This document shows, piece after piece, positions 54,570 to 64,000 of a stretch of 64,000 nt of DNA. Every line of letters starts with the position of its first letter. Positions within the stretch are counted from its first letter, which is position 1. The position numbers and the translations under genes were made by a program. The notes beneath the pieces were generated by a model. That model saw only the letters and a program-made list of their open reading frames with translations. It was not told the DNA's origin and ran no database searches. The DNA is from Gammaproteobacteria bacterium (lineage in GTDB: Bacteria; Pseudomonadota; Gammaproteobacteria; Enterobacterales; Alteromonadaceae). Location of the stretch: positions 124,001 through 188,000 of the forward strand of contig JAAEZG010000005.1 in NCBI GenBank assembly GCA_018222985.1, written 5' to 3'.

Positions 54570-55222
54570 CGTTGTTAACCTATAACCCGCCGATAGAACC
54601 TTATGTCAGCATTGTTTACGTTGATGCTGATATTGTGGTGATTAATAAACCGAGCGGGTTACTCAGTGTACCGGGTAAGGCGCCTGAACATCGTGACTCG
54701 GCTTGGGCGCGGCTAGAGCGTGTACTCCCAAATTTGCGGGTGGTGCATCGGTTAGACATGGCAACCTCGGGCTTAATGGTTTTTGCCCGGCATAAGCAGG
54801 CTCAAGCGGCGTTGCAAAGGCAATTTGAACAACGCACCGTCGACAAACGTTATTGCGCCCACGTGTGGGGTCAACCACCGTCGGCGCGGGGCGAAATCAA
54901 TTTGGCATTACGCTGTGATTGGCCCAATCGCCCGCGGCAAATGGTTGACTTGCAACTCGGCAAAGCGGCTCGGACATTGTTTGAAGTGACTGGCCAGCAT
55001 AAGTACGGCGCCATTGTTGCTTTAACGCCATACACTGGGCGCTCGCATCAATTGCGGGTGCATATGCAGGCCGTTGGCTGCGCCATATTGGGGGACAAAT
55101 TTTATGCGTCTCCACAGGGCTATGCCGCGGCTTCACGGCTTTTACTGCATGCAGAATATTTAGCGTTTAAACAGCCGCTTAGCCAGCAGGTTTTAACCTT
55201 TAATTGCCCTGCTGACTTTTAA
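54566..55222 (+). CDS. rluA: RluA-family pseudouridine synthase
   Basis: Makes pseudouridine in 23S rRNA (position 746) and in tRNA (position 32) if it is a true RluA. The 218-residue single-domain protein (no S4 domain) has the catalytic Asp in VVHRLDMATSGLMVFA, plus VINKPSGLLSVPGK near the N-terminus and LTPYTGRSHQLRVHM. Length and position after rapA match E. coli RluA. Its end overlaps the convergent djlA gene by 23 bases. Confidence 0.92.
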   Translation: MTLLTYNPPIEPYVSIVYVDADIVVINKPSGLLSVPGKAPEHRDSAWARLERVLPNLRVVHRLDMATSGLMVFARHKQAQAALQRQFEQRTVDKRYCAHVWGQPPSARGEINLALRCDWPNRPRQMVDLQLGKAARTLFEVTGQHKYGAIVALTPYTGRSHQLRVHMQAVGCAILGDKFYASPQGYAAASRLLLHAEYLAFKQPLSQQVLTFNCPADF

Positions 55223-56000
55223 TGAGCTCATACGCAGCTTGAATTTGTTGCGCCTTGGCTTGTGCAGACTGACGCATTTCTGGGGGCAACCCTTGCGCAG
55301 CAAGTTTGTCTGGGTGGTGCTTATTCATCAGCTTACGATAGGCTTTTTTCACCTCAGAAAAACTGGCTGAGCGCGCCACCCCGAGTACCGCGTAGGCGTC
55401 ATCCACTTGGTTGCGGCTTGGTGGGGCCTGGCGACCACCTGATGACTGTCCACCGCCCGCATAGCCACCTCCAAAACGCTGACTGGCTTGCGCCATTTGC
55501 AGCATAATGTCCAATTGAGCACGGCGAAACCCGAGTGCTTCGGTTACCCGCAACAGTACCTCGTACTCGCCTTGATCCACTTGCTCATCAAGCAGTGCGA
55601 TTGTCAGTACTTGCTCAAGAAAGAACTGCAATAAGTCACGACGCCAAGCCAGTTGACTACGCAGACGTTGCACCCGTTCAACTAACGGAAAATCAGCTTC
55701 TTTGCCTTGGCGAAAGCTCTCTTGCGCCTCAGAGCGAGCCGCTTCACTTAAACGCAAATGGTCCATTAATCGTGTGACATAGCTGATATCTTGCTCAGTG
55801 ACGCGTCCCTTTGATTTAGCCAAATGCCCAAGCACAGCAAATAAGGTACTGACAAATTGTTGTGGCTGGCCAGCTGTTTGCTGCATTGCCCGAGCAAGCG
55901 AGCGATCAAACCAGTGGCCAATCATTAACCCTAGGAATAAGCCCACAAAACGAGCTAATAAAAAGCCAAAAAAGCCGCCGAGAATTTTCCCCCAGATCAT
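55200..56000 (-). CDS. djlA: Membrane-anchored co-chaperone DjlA
   Basis: Type III DnaJ-like co-chaperone stimulating DnaK at the inner membrane. ATG 56000 (MIWGKILGGFFGFLLARFVGLFLGLMIG) gives 266 residues; the tracked N-terminus lies inside murU. The glycine-rich transmembrane segment is at residues 4-28, a TerB-like helical domain occupies about 60-165, then a Gly/Gln-rich linker (RFGGGYAGGGQSSGG). The C-terminal J domain has the HPD motif in LMNKHHPDKL. It overlaps the murU stop by four bases, so it is the third gene of the amgK-murU-djlA unit. Confidence 0.95.
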   Translation of the reverse strand: MIWGKILGGFFGFLLARFVGLFLGLMIGHWFDRSLARAMQQTAGQPQQFVSTLFAVLGHLAKSKGRVTEQDISYVTRLMDHLRLSEAARSEAQESFRQGKEADFPLVERVQRLRSQLAWRRDLLQFFLEQVLTIALLDEQVDQGEYEVLLRVTEALGFRRAQLDIMLQMAQASQRFGGGYAGGGQSSGGRQAPPSRNQVDDAYAVLGVARSASFSEVKKAYRKLMNKHHPDKLAAQGLPPEMRQSAQAKAQQIQAAYELIKSQQGN

Positions 56001-56674
56001 GGGTGCTCCTGTAGTTGTTGAAGGCGCTGTGGCGTACCGACGTCGGTCCACGCCGTATCGATAAGTGACGCTGCAATTTGTCCCTGCGAAATTGCATGAT
56101 CAAGTATTGGTCGTAAGCGCACGAAAGCTTCGTGTCCAGGCGTATACATGGAGAACAATTGCGGCGAAAACAACCCCATACCCGTATATGTATAGGTTTT
56201 TTCGCAACCGTTAGGGGCTGCTAGATCACCTTGATTAAGCGCAAAATCACCGGCCTGATTATGCGGCGGATTTGTCGTCATCATTAAATGCGCGAGTTTG
56301 CCCGGCGCTAGTTGACGCGGAAGCTTGGCAAAATCAAAGTCGGTAAAAATATCACCATTTATTACCCAAAACGGCTCTTCGCCTAACAATGGCAAAGCAC
56401 GAATAATTCCACCAGCGGTTTCTAGCCCACCGGAGGTTTCTGCTGAATAGTTAATTTTTAACCCAAAACGACTGCCGTCCCCGAGTGCTGCGACAATGTG
56501 TTCACCCAACCAAGCATGATTGATAACTACCGTTGTCACCTGCTGCTGAGCTAGTTTTTCCAAATGATAAACAATCAGTGGTTTACCGTTAACGGGCAGC
56601 AGCGGCTTGGGTGTTTGATCGGTCAACGGACGCATTCGTTCGCCGCGCCCCGCTGCTAAAATCATAGCGCGCAT
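55997..56674 (-). CDS. murU: N-acetylmuramate alpha-1-phosphate uridylyltransferase (MurU-like)
   Basis: Nucleotidyltransferase of the peptidoglycan recycling shunt that forms UDP-MurNAc and bypasses fosfomycin-sensitive MurA. The 225-residue protein has the signature AMILAAGRGERMRPLTDQTPKPLLPVNGKPL and the metal Asp in VINGDIFTDFD. Its start codon follows directly on the amgK stop (TAA ATG), the gene order known from Pseudomonas. A role as a more general sugar-1-phosphate nucleotidyltransferase is possible, but the amgK partner makes MurU the best call. Confidence 0.88.
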   Translation of the reverse strand: MRAMILAAGRGERMRPLTDQTPKPLLPVNGKPLIVYHLEKLAQQQVTTVVINHAWLGEHIVAALGDGSRFGLKINYSAETSGGLETAGGIIRALPLLGEEPFWVINGDIFTDFDFAKLPRQLAPGKLAHLMMTTNPPHNQAGDFALNQGDLAAPNGCEKTYTYTGMGLFSPQLFSMYTPGHEAFVRLRPILDHAISQGQIAASLIDTAWTDVGTPQRLQQLQEHP

Positions 56675-57679
56675 TTACATCAGCTCCTGCAACGCAGGTT
56701 GTATGCGTTGCGCCAGCCAATCACGATAATCTTCAAATTCCGGATAGCGCCCCGCCACATCATATAAATAGCCAAGCGTACACGGAATATCTTGCAAGTA
56801 GCCTGATTTACCGTCGCGTAAAAATAATCGCGCAAAAATTCCCGCTGCTTTGGTGTGTCTTTGCATACCCATGAGATCAAACCAGCGCAGCCACTGCTCT
56901 TCGGTTACCGAGTTAGCTACAAGTTGCTGCTGTTTTAGTGTCTGCAAGAAGTCCACGGCGAGCTGCTCGACCTGTTCATTCGGCCAGCGCACATAGCAAT
57001 CGCGCAACAAACTCACCGCATCGTAAGTTACCGGCCCAACTACAGCGTCTTGAAAATCGATATAGGCCAATTGGTTATCGGCCAATACCATGATGTTGCG
57101 CGCATGAAAGTCACGGTGAACACCAACTTGGGGTTGTGCCAAAGCATTGTTCACTAAAGTGTCGCAAACGCGGTTCCACATCTGTTGTTCTTGCTCACTG
57201 AAAGACAGCTTTAAGTACTTGCTTACCAACCATTCGTGAAACAAATGTAATTCGCGGCGAAGTAGCGCTTCATCATAAGCCGGAAGTGGCCCTTGCGTGG
57301 TGCTCGTTACTCGCATCAAAGCGGGTAAATCAGCCAGTGCCGGCTGATACCATTGCTCCATCGACTGTTCCGTTAGCTCACTTAATAACAACGTTGAGCC
57401 TAAGTCAGTCAACAACATAAAGCCGTTATTTTCGTCTGCGGCAATCACTTGGGGCACATGAACACCAGCCTCGGCATAGGCTTGGGCGATCGCCATAAAT
57501 GGCTGAAGTGATTCTTGCGGTGGCGGCGCGTCAACCGCAATCAGGCTTCGATGCCCGTCAGAGGTGCGAAAATACCGGCGGAAGCTTGCATCACCGGACA
57601 CGCTTTGCAGGCGTTGCTGACGATACCCAGTTATCGCCTCACACCATGCTTGTAATTGGAGTTCTCGTTGTTCGTTCAC
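56675..57679 (-). CDS. amgK: N-acetylmuramate/N-acetylglucosamine anomeric kinase (AmgK-like)
   Basis: Aminoglycoside-phosphotransferase-fold kinase that phosphorylates recovered MurNAc at C1 for MurU. The 334-residue protein has SGDASFRRYFR near the N-terminus for ATP binding, the catalytic loop VHRDFHARNIMV and the metal-binding YIDFQDAVVGP. The terminal part has family helices. It diverges from lptD with a 161-base gap and is followed by murU and djlA. The same amgK-murU position next to lptD-surA is known in Pseudomonas. Confidence 0.9.
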   Translation of the reverse strand: MNEQRELQLQAWCEAITGYRQQRLQSVSGDASFRRYFRTSDGHRSLIAVDAPPPQESLQPFMAIAQAYAEAGVHVPQVIAADENNGFMLLTDLGSTLLLSELTEQSMEQWYQPALADLPALMRVTSTTQGPLPAYDEALLRRELHLFHEWLVSKYLKLSFSEQEQQMWNRVCDTLVNNALAQPQVGVHRDFHARNIMVLADNQLAYIDFQDAVVGPVTYDAVSLLRDCYVRWPNEQVEQLAVDFLQTLKQQQLVANSVTEEQWLRWFDLMGMQRHTKAAGIFARLFLRDGKSGYLQDIPCTLGYLYDVAGRYPEFEDYRDWLAQRIQPALQELM

Positions 57680-57840
57680 ATTGCCCTCATGGCTTGCTCG
57701 TATTAACCTAATAACATGAAGTTAAGGCGTTCTTAGTTTGCATACTGATGAAAAAAGCTCAGTTTAGCAAATGGCGGCAGAATAGAAATTGCTTTATCAT
57801 AGCCTGCACATTGTGAAGGATAACTTGGGTACCGCGTTTC

Positions 57841-60114
57841 ATGCATAAATTTTTTTGGACATCCGTGTGGGTCATCACCGTTGGTGCTTGGCAACATACC
57901 GCCGTTGCACAACAAAATGTGCAACCACAAATGTCCGTATGCCCGGTACCTGCGCCGCTATTTAATGCCCCGATAAAGCCGTTCCCCAATTTACTTCCTG
58001 ATGCCATTGGGGTTCGCGCAAATCGGGCAGATATCGATTCAACAACACAAGTTGCTTCATTTTTTGGTGCGGTTGAAGTGCAACTGAATGAACAGCAGTT
58101 GCGAACTGAGCAAGCACAAATCAATCAACTGTCGGGCAATATTAATGCTAGCGGCGAAACGCGTTTTACTAATGGTTACGTTCAGGTCGCCTCTGAAAAC
58201 TTCCGGCTAAATTCAGGTGAAAACCAGGCTTTCCTCAGCGGCGCTCGCTATCAGCTGGCTGTATCTGGCGCACACGGAAAAGCTGACATGCTTTCCATTT
58301 CGCCACAACAAGTACGCTTAGAAGGGTCAACCTTTACCACCTGCCCAAGCGAGAACCCTGCTTGGCAAATGAGTGCTGAAGAAATTTCATTAAGTGAAGA
58401 TGAAGCATGGGGCGAAGCCTGGCACGCCAAATTTGAGCTCTTTGGCGTACCTGTATTGTACATTCCGTACATAAATTTCCCTGTGACTGATGAGCGCAAA
58501 TCGGGTTTTTTATTCCCTACGTTTCGTTCGTCGCAGAAAAACGGGTTCGAAGTTGAAATACCCTATTACATTAATATTGCGCCAAATATGGACGCAACGA
58601 TTACGCCGCGCTATATGGCAGAGCGCGGGCTGCAAATGCAGGGTGAGTATCGATTTTTAACCGAGACAACCCAAGCACAATATAATCTCGCCTATTTAGA
58701 TGACGACAAAAGTAGCCTCGCTGACAACTCGCGTTTTTTGTGGCGCATAGAGCAACGCCATGCATGGAGCGATAACTGGCGTGGTTATCTTAATGGCACA
58801 TTTATTAGTGACGATGACTATTTAAATGACATTGGTAGCGAGTTTGCTGGGCGAGCTGATGCACAACTATACCGCCATGCACAAATTGATTATTTAAGCA
58901 CAAACTGGGATGTGACCCTGCGCGCCGAAGACTTCGAGATTCTCGGCAACTATCGCTCGCCATATCGCACCATTCCACAAATTATTAGCCATTATTCGTA
59001 TGCACCGCTTGAGAACTGGGACTTTAAATTGTTTTCTGAGCTATCGCACTTTAGCAATCAAGATGACAGCAGCGACCAAGCAACCCGCTTACACCTTCAA
59101 CCTCAAATTGCCTACCATTTGGAACAGCCCGGCTACGACTGGTTGGCAGAATTGAGTTATGCATACACTTACTACAATCAAGACGCCTCGGCTGAGCGTA
59201 ATTTAGCAGAAAACCCAACGCGTGGATTGCCGAGTTTTCGTTGGCGCGCACGCGTTAATTTAGAGCGACTGATTGATTTAGGTGGCGACATTTATACCCA
59301 CACCCTGCAACCACAAATTCAATATTTGTACACCCCTTATCGTGATCAGTCGGGTATTGGAATATATGACTCGACCTTAATGCAAGACGACTACCAAGGT
59401 TTATTTCGCGCACGCCGTTTTTCGGGCTTAGACCGTATTGCTGACACCAACCAAGTTACCGTCGGTGCCTCGACAAGCCTATTCGATACTCAAGCACGCG
59501 AGCTGGCACGATTTAGCTTTGGCCAAATTTATTACTTTGAAAATAGTCGCACCCAACTGTTCGAAAGTGTCGATACAACCACAGAGAATCGCTCTGACTT
59601 GGCGCTTGAAACCCGCTTTCGTATAAGCAACAACATGTATTTCAATAGCTCAATACAATACAACTTGGAGCAAAATACGACGCGTAAAAGTCAGACCACG
59701 CTTGAATACCGCAAAGACGAATTTAACCTCATTCAATTTAGCCACCGTACCGCAAGTAATTTACTTGAAAACAACGTGGAACAAGTTGGTATGTTGGGTG
59801 TCGTAGAAATCAGTCCGCGTTGGCAACTGGCTTCGAATTGGTACTATGACTTAGCAAACAGCCGTACCAACGATGCGCTGATTGCGTTACAGTACAGCGA
59901 TTGTTGTTGGGCCATGCGCGTTAGTGGCTATCGACGAATAAACCGTAACCTTGAGTTCAATACTGGTGTGCCACAATCTGGCACACCTGAATTTGATACG
60001 GGTGTAAGTGTTCAATTTATAATAAAAGGCTTGGGTAGTGACAATAACGGCTTGCTTGATTTACTCGAGCAAAGTTTGTTTGGTTATCGCCACCCGTTCC
60101 ATTTAAGCAACTAG
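57841..60114 (+). CDS. lptD: LPS-assembly outer-membrane protein LptD
   Basis: Outer-membrane barrel that, with LptE, inserts lipopolysaccharide into the outer leaflet. The 757-residue protein has a signal sequence ending AVAQQ. An N-terminal beta-jellyroll/OstA-like domain (ANRADIDSTTQVASFFGAVEVQLNEQQLRTEQAQI) is followed by the barrel. The four cysteines that form the two interdomain disulfides are retained: Cys34 (SVCPVPA), one in FTTCPSENPAW, and the adjacent pair in SDCCWAMRV. VLYIPYINFPVTDERKSGFLFP is the plug-barrel junction signature. First gene of lptD-surA-pdxA-rsmA-apaG-apaH. Confidence 0.96.
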   Translation: MHKFFWTSVWVITVGAWQHTAVAQQNVQPQMSVCPVPAPLFNAPIKPFPNLLPDAIGVRANRADIDSTTQVASFFGAVEVQLNEQQLRTEQAQINQLSGNINASGETRFTNGYVQVASENFRLNSGENQAFLSGARYQLAVSGAHGKADMLSISPQQVRLEGSTFTTCPSENPAWQMSAEEISLSEDEAWGEAWHAKFELFGVPVLYIPYINFPVTDERKSGFLFPTFRSSQKNGFEVEIPYYINIAPNMDATITPRYMAERGLQMQGEYRFLTETTQAQYNLAYLDDDKSSLADNSRFLWRIEQRHAWSDNWRGYLNGTFISDDDYLNDIGSEFAGRADAQLYRHAQIDYLSTNWDVTLRAEDFEILGNYRSPYRTIPQIISHYSYAPLENWDFKLFSELSHFSNQDDSSDQATRLHLQPQIAYHLEQPGYDWLAELSYAYTYYNQDASAERNLAENPTRGLPSFRWRARVNLERLIDLGGDIYTHTLQPQIQYLYTPYRDQSGIGIYDSTLMQDDYQGLFRARRFSGLDRIADTNQVTVGASTSLFDTQARELARFSFGQIYYFENSRTQLFESVDTTTENRSDLALETRFRISNNMYFNSSIQYNLEQNTTRKSQTTLEYRKDEFNLIQFSHRTASNLLENNVEQVGMLGVVEISPRWQLASNWYYDLANSRTNDALIALQYSDCCWAMRVSGYRRINRNLEFNTGVPQSGTPEFDTGVSVQFIIKGLGSDNNGLLDLLEQSLFGYRHPFHLSN

Positions 60115-60123
60115 GTAGTATTC

Positions 60124-61410
60124 ATGGGTAATATCGTAAAGTTTTTTGTCGCCATTTCGGCACTTATTTTGAGTTCCGCCGTTATGGGGCAGCAAGTACT
60201 CGACCGCGTTGCGGTTATCGTCAATGAAGGCGTTGTACTTGAAAGTGAAGTTGACCAATTGCTAAAACAAGTCAAAGCCAATGCGGCACGCTCGAACGCA
60301 GAGCTTCCGGCTGACAAGGTACTACGCATTCAAGCGATGGACCGGCTGATATTAACCGAGTTACAAAAGCAAGTGGCACAGCGCATGGGTATTACCATTT
60401 CTGACGCGCAGCTCGAACAAACACTCACGCGTATTGCCAACGATCAAGACTTGTCTGTCGATGAACTACGTGCGCGGGTTACGAGCAATGGCGATAGCTG
60501 GAGCAGCTATCGTGAATCTGTTCGTAACGAAATGATTACCAGCGAAGTACAACGTGCTGCGGTTCGCCGTCGTGTATATATTTCACCACAAGAGGTTTCA
60601 AACCTTGTTGAAGCCATGAACGAAGCGACTGAACAAGAAGTTGAGTATCGTCTTGGCCACATTCTTATTGGATTTCGTGACAATGCAACAGCGGATGAAG
60701 TTCAAGCCACACGTGAGCGTGCCGAAAAGCTTTTAACCAAACTTCGCGAAGGCGCTGATTTTGAAAGAGCCGCCATTACTTCATCGTCAGGTTCGCGCGC
60801 ACTTGACGGCGGTGACATGGGATGGATGAATATAAACTCCATGCCAACGTTATTTGCTGATGCAGTTCGTGGCAAAAGCAAAGGCCAACTGATTGGGCCT
60901 TTGCGCAGTGGTGTCGGTTTCCACATTCTTAAGGTCAACGACTTACGCGGTATCGAACAAGTTGAGATTAGCGAAGTAAAAGCACGTCATATTCTGATTA
61001 CTCCGTCAGTGATCTTGTCAGAGCGACGCGCAAAAGAGCAGCTAGAAGACATTCGTGCACGCATTGTTGCTGGGGAGTTAGACTTTGCCGAAGCTGCTCG
61101 CGAGCATTCAGCTGATACCGGCTCTGCCGCAAATGGTGGTGACTTGGGTTGGGCAGAACCGTCCATTTATGCGCCTGAATTTAAACGTACGCTCGAAGAA
61201 GCTAACATTGGCGAAATCAGCCAGCCATTTAAAACCCAATTTGGTTGGCATATTGCCGAAGTCCTTGATCGCCGTGTGCAAGACGCTACCAAGCGTAGCC
61301 AAGAAAACCGTGCGTATCAGCTACTTTTCAGTCGCAAATATCAAGAAGAATTAGAAAACTGGCAGCAAGAAATTCGTGACGAAGCGTACATTGAAACTGT
61401 CATTGACTAG
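60124..61410 (+). CDS. surA: Periplasmic chaperone/peptidyl-prolyl isomerase SurA
   Basis: Main periplasmic chaperone delivering outer-membrane proteins, including LptD, to the BAM complex. A signal peptide (VAISALILSSAVMG) is followed by the SurA N-terminal domain (LDRVAVIVNEGVVLESEVDQLL). Two parvulin domains come next: VEYRLGHILIGF ... GGDMGWMN and ISEVKARHILITPS ... NGGDLGWAEPSIYAPEF. A C-terminal helix ends the protein. Length 428 matches E. coli SurA. It starts ten bases after lptD. Confidence 0.97.
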   Translation: MGNIVKFFVAISALILSSAVMGQQVLDRVAVIVNEGVVLESEVDQLLKQVKANAARSNAELPADKVLRIQAMDRLILTELQKQVAQRMGITISDAQLEQTLTRIANDQDLSVDELRARVTSNGDSWSSYRESVRNEMITSEVQRAAVRRRVYISPQEVSNLVEAMNEATEQEVEYRLGHILIGFRDNATADEVQATRERAEKLLTKLREGADFERAAITSSSGSRALDGGDMGWMNINSMPTLFADAVRGKSKGQLIGPLRSGVGFHILKVNDLRGIEQVEISEVKARHILITPSVILSERRAKEQLEDIRARIVAGELDFAEAAREHSADTGSAANGGDLGWAEPSIYAPEFKRTLEEANIGEISQPFKTQFGWHIAEVLDRRVQDATKRSQENRAYQLLFSRKYQEELENWQQEIRDEAYIETVID

Positions 61411-61423
61411 TTGAGTATCGTTC

Positions 61424-62404
61424 ATGACTGTAGCGCGCATTGCATTTACCCCAGGCGAGCCAGCCGGCGTTGGCCCTGATCTTGCTGTGCGCCTTGCCCA
61501 ATATGACTGGTCCATTGAACTGGTGGTTATTGCGAACAGCGCGTTACTACAACAACGCGCTGATGCACTTAAGCTGCCATTAGAAATTCGCGAATACCAA
61601 CCTTACCAACCTGCCCAAGCCCAAACCGCTGGCTCGTTAACCGTATGCGAACAACCGTTGCGAACAACGGTGTTACCGCAGCAGCTGAATACAGATAACG
61701 CGGAGTATGTATTAACAACCTTGCAGCGCGCCGCAGAAGGCTGCTTAGCAGGAGAGTTTGCGGCGTTAGTAACCGGCCCCGTGCATAAGGGCGTTATTAA
61801 CGAAGCTGGCTACAACTTTAGTGGCCACACCGAGTTTTTTGCACAGCTTAGTCATACCGAGCAGGTGGTCATGATGCTTGCAACAGAAGGGTTACGAGTT
61901 GCATTAGTCACCACGCACCTGCCTTTGCTTGAAGTACCCGCGCAAATTAGTAAGGCTAAAGTTGAGCGCGTGGTGCGTATTGTCGCTGACGATTTAAACC
62001 AAAAATGGGGCATTCAGCAACCGCGTATTTTGGTGTGCGGATTAAACCCTCATGCAGGTGAACAAGGGCACCTTGGACGAGAAGAAATTGACTCAATTAC
62101 GCCGGCTATTGAGGCGTTGCAGCAGTCAGGGCTGAATGTCACTGGCCCTTACCCCGCCGACACGGTATTCCAGCCTCATTATCTAGAAGATGCCGATGCT
62201 GTGGTCGCGATGTATCACGACCAAGGGTTACCTGTGTTAAAATACAAGGGTTTTGGTAACGCAATTAATATTACGCTGGGCTTACCGTTTATTCGAACTT
62301 CGGTTGATCACGGTACGGCCCTAGACAAAGCAGCAACAAATAATGTAGATGATCGCAGCGCTATACTTGCCTTGCGCACTGCAATCGACATGGTAAATAA
62401 ATGA
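61424..62404 (+). CDS. pdxA: 4-hydroxythreonine-4-phosphate dehydrogenase
   Basis: NAD-dependent oxidation of 4-phosphohydroxy-threonine in vitamin B6 synthesis; the product is used by PdxJ. The 326-residue protein starts [21 protein letters not shown]. It has the metal-binding [16 protein letters not shown] and [12 protein letters not shown], then [18 protein letters not shown] and [27 protein letters not shown]. It overlaps rsmA by four bases. Epd, an earlier enzyme of the same pathway, is encoded near 40-41 kb. Confidence 0.97.
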   Translation: MTVARIAFTPGEPAGVGPDLAVRLAQYDWSIELVVIANSALLQQRADALKLPLEIREYQPYQPAQAQTAGSLTVCEQPLRTTVLPQQLNTDNAEYVLTTLQRAAEGCLAGEFAALVTGPVHKGVINEAGYNFSGHTEFFAQLSHTEQVVMMLATEGLRVALVTTHLPLLEVPAQISKAKVERVVRIVADDLNQKWGIQQPRILVCGLNPHAGEQGHLGREEIDSITPAIEALQQSGLNVTGPYPADTVFQPHYLEDADAVVAMYHDQGLPVLKYKGFGNAINITLGLPFIRTSVDHGTALDKAATNNVDDRSAILALRTAIDMVNK

Positions 62405-63210
62405 CAAAAACACATCTAGGACACCGCGCGCGTAAACGTTTTGGACAAAACTTTCTTCATGATGAGTTTGTCATTAACGATATTGTCGACGCCATAAATC
62501 CTCAACCCGGGCAAAACCTTATCGAAATAGGTCCGGGGCTTGCTGCGTTAACTGAGCCAGTGGCCGAACGGGCGGAACAACTAACGGTGGTTGAACTTGA
62601 CCGTGATTTAGCCGATCGCCTTGAGCAACATCCGTTTTTGAGCAGCAAGCTAACTGTGTTTCGTGGTGATGCATTAAAAACAGACTTTCGGCAGTTTGCC
62701 AAAGAGCAACCAATACGGGTGTTTGGAAACCTTCCGTACAACATTTCAACGCCGCTTATTTTTCATCTTCTAGAGCACCTTGATGTGATTGAAGATATGC
62801 ACTTTATGCTGCAAAAAGAAGTGGTTGAACGCTTAGCTGCTGAGCCCAATAGCAAGGCCTATGGGCGTATTAGTGTTGGTATTCAGCAAGCTTGCCGCGT
62901 TGAACCGGTGTTGATGGTACCACCAGGAGCCTTTACGCCGCCGCCTAAAGTAGATTCGGCAGTAGTGCGACTTGTACCTTACAAAGAATCACCCTACCCT
63001 GTAAAAAGTCGTGAGGCGCTGCATAAAGTATGTTTGATTGCGTTTAATCAACGCCGTAAAACAATTCGCAATAATTTAAAGCAGCTCATGTCTGACGAAC
63101 AAATTGAGGCATTGGGTATTGACCCAAATGCACGTCCAGAAACTCTTTCGGTCGCTGACTATTGTCGTCTGGCTGATTGGTACAGCGAACAGCAAGGTGA
63201 ACATGCATAG
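62401..63210 (+). CDS. rsmA: 16S rRNA dimethyladenosine transferase RsmA (KsgA)
   Basis: Dimethylates A1518 and A1519 of 16S rRNA with SAM as donor. The 269-residue protein starts [21 protein letters not shown] and has the SAM motif [13 protein letters not shown], the acid in [12 protein letters not shown], and the catalytic NLPYNIS. The C-terminal domain contains [14 protein letters not shown] and [13 protein letters not shown]. Its end overlaps apaG by eight bases. Confidence 0.97.
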   Translation: MTKTHLGHRARKRFGQNFLHDEFVINDIVDAINPQPGQNLIEIGPGLAALTEPVAERAEQLTVVELDRDLADRLEQHPFLSSKLTVFRGDALKTDFRQFAKEQPIRVFGNLPYNISTPLIFHLLEHLDVIEDMHFMLQKEVVERLAAEPNSKAYGRISVGIQQACRVEPVLMVPPGAFTPPPKVDSAVVRLVPYKESPYPVKSREALHKVCLIAFNQRRKTIRNNLKQLMSDEQIEALGIDPNARPETLSVADYCRLADWYSEQQGEHA

Positions 63211-63571
63211 CATTGAAATTGAAGTAAAAACCCACTTCATTGCATCGCATTCCGATGCTGCCGCAGGTGAATATACATTTGCCTACACCATAACTATTAC
63301 CAACCGCTCGAACACGTCGGTGCAACTCATTAAGCGTGCTTGGAAGATCACTGACGCTGATCACAAAATAACGCGTGTGGCCGGCGATGGCGTGGTGGGT
63401 GAACAACCTCACATAGCGCCTGGTGAAAGTTACAGTTATACCAGTGGCACTGTATTGGCGACACCTATTGGCACCATGGAAGGCTTTTATACCATGGTCG
63501 ATACAAGCGGCACTGCTTTTGACGTCGAAATTCCGTCGTTTCGATTAGCTATTCCCAATATTATTCACTAA
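63203..63571 (+). CDS. apaG: ApaG protein
   Basis: A 122-residue protein with a fibronectin type III-like beta-sandwich fold, also known as Co2+/Mg2+ efflux protein ApaG; its precise role is unclear. The correct start is ATG 63203 ([14 protein letters not shown]), inside the end of rsmA; the tracked 63104 start belongs to a shadow extension. Conserved parts are [50 protein letters not shown] and GTMEGFYTM. Followed by apaH after 18 bases. Confidence 0.96.
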   Translation: MHSIEIEVKTHFIASHSDAAAGEYTFAYTITITNRSNTSVQLIKRAWKITDADHKITRVAGDGVVGEQPHIAPGESYSYTSGTVLATPIGTMEGFYTMVDTSGTAFDVEIPSFRLAIPNIIH

Positions 63572-63589
63572 CTAACTGAAGGGTGAATA

Positions 63590-64000
63590 ATGGCACGTTA
63601 TATTGTTGGCGATATTCAAGGTTGCGCACTGGAGCTTAAGCATCTTCTGGCAAAAGTGAACTTTAAGCCACAATTCGACGAGCTTTGGTGTGTGGGAGAC
63701 TTAGTCGGTCGCGGCCCTGATTCACTAGCAACGTTAACGTTTATTCAGCGTTTAGGCCCGGCCGCAAAAATCGTGCTCGGTAATCATGACTTAAACTTAC
63801 TTGCGGTGTTACTCAATGTTCGCGAAGCAGACCCTCGCGATAAATTAGATGCCATTATTGCCCTGCCCGATGCCGAAAAACAGCAACTTATTGCTTGGTT
63901 AGTACAGCAACCTTTAATGCGGCAAACCAGCGACCGACTGGTGATGACTCATGCTGGTATATACCCTTGGTGGACTGTCGAGCAAGCACAAAATTACGCT
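63590..64000 (+). CDS. apaH: Diadenosine tetraphosphatase ApaH, 5' part (cut by window end)
   Basis: Symmetrical Ap4A hydrolase, metallophosphatase fold, splitting diadenosine tetraphosphate to two ADP. The first 137 codons are present: MARYIVGDIQGCALELKHLL, CVGDLVGRGPDSLATL, KIVLGNHDLNLLA and VMTHAGIYPWW, covering the GD-x-G, GD-x2-x-RGP, GNHD and TH-x-G metal-binding motifs. A GAAGGG site lies before ATG 63590. The frame is open to the window edge; the ORF track omits it for lack of a stop. It ends the classical lptD-surA-pdxA-rsmA-apaG-apaH run. Confidence 0.96.
   Translation, partial: MARYIVGDIQGCALELKHLLAKVNFKPQFDELWCVGDLVGRGPDSLATLTFIQRLGPAAKIVLGNHDLNLLAVLLNVREADPRDKLDAIIALPDAEKQQLIAWLVQQPLMRQTSDRLVMTHAGIYPWWTVEQAQNYA

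Overview
The window reads as a chromosomal segment of a marine-type gammaproteobacterium, most likely Alteromonadales and possibly Idiomarinaceae. That placement is an inference from gene order and protein style, not from a search. Supporting features are the rapA-rluA, amgK-murU, lptD-surA-pdxA-rsmA-apaG-apaH, rsmE-gshB-yqgE-ruvX, tkt-epd-pgk-fba and rpsU-dnaG-rpoD neighbourhoods, a RimK-family/GNAT pair and a TIGR03545/TIGR03546 pair. I see no insertion sequence, prophage, CRISPR array or rRNA. Coding density is high and most genes are core housekeeping.

Layout. 1-5.4 kb: a truncated TonB-dependent receptor diverges from an operon of a GntP-like permease, an acyl-CoA ligase and an exported MetX-like alpha/beta hydrolase, which looks like an uncharacterised uptake and catabolic unit. 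5.5-12.3 kb: the TIGR03545/03546 membrane pair, RimK-like ATP-grasp plus GNAT, then a minus-strand run of an RcsF-like lipoprotein, a cysteine synthase homologue and a periplasmic glycerophosphodiesterase. 12.4-14.2 kb: glnK-amtB behind an NtrC palindrome and a sigma-54 promoter. 14.2-22.8 kb: a mixed region with an AI-2E family permease, an Mpo1-like protein, small lipoproteins, a DUF1707/LiaF-like protein, an OsmC-YcaO fusion, an NSS transporter, a membrane-tethered XRE regulator with a membrane partner behind what look like Pho boxes, and yaeQ downstream of tRNA-Ile(CAU).

23-31.8 kb: amidohydrolase, then the macromolecular synthesis cluster rpsU-dnaG-[DUF3192 lipoprotein]-rpoD, with a terminator after rpsU and a sigma-54-like promoter before the lipoprotein; then marC and queA-tgt. 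32-37.8 kb: an ECF sigma/anti-sigma/Phe-Asp-repeat lipoprotein operon, the DUF47-Pit phosphate transport operon, TerC and a DUF481 outer-membrane protein. 37.9-47.5 kb: tkt-epd-pgk-fba, metK, a zinc alcohol dehydrogenase and an exported M1 aminopeptidase. 47.6-64 kb: rsmE-gshB-yqgE-ruvX, a PIN-PhoH protein, rapA-rluA, amgK-murU-djlA, and the lptD-surA-pdxA-rsmA-apaG-apaH operon, with apaH cut by the window edge.

Links between genes. Phosphate is a recurring theme (Pit/DUF47, periplasmic GDPD, candidate Pho boxes). Two steps of vitamin B6 synthesis are present (epd, pdxA). Envelope biogenesis and sensing are well represented (lptD, surA, amgK-murU, RcsF-like, ECF module). The most interesting under-described units are the Pho-box-associated membrane XRE pair, the ECF module with its Phe-Asp repeat lipoprotein, the sigma-54-like promoter inside the rpsU-dnaG-rpoD cluster, and the TonB/GntP/CoA-ligase/hydrolase locus.
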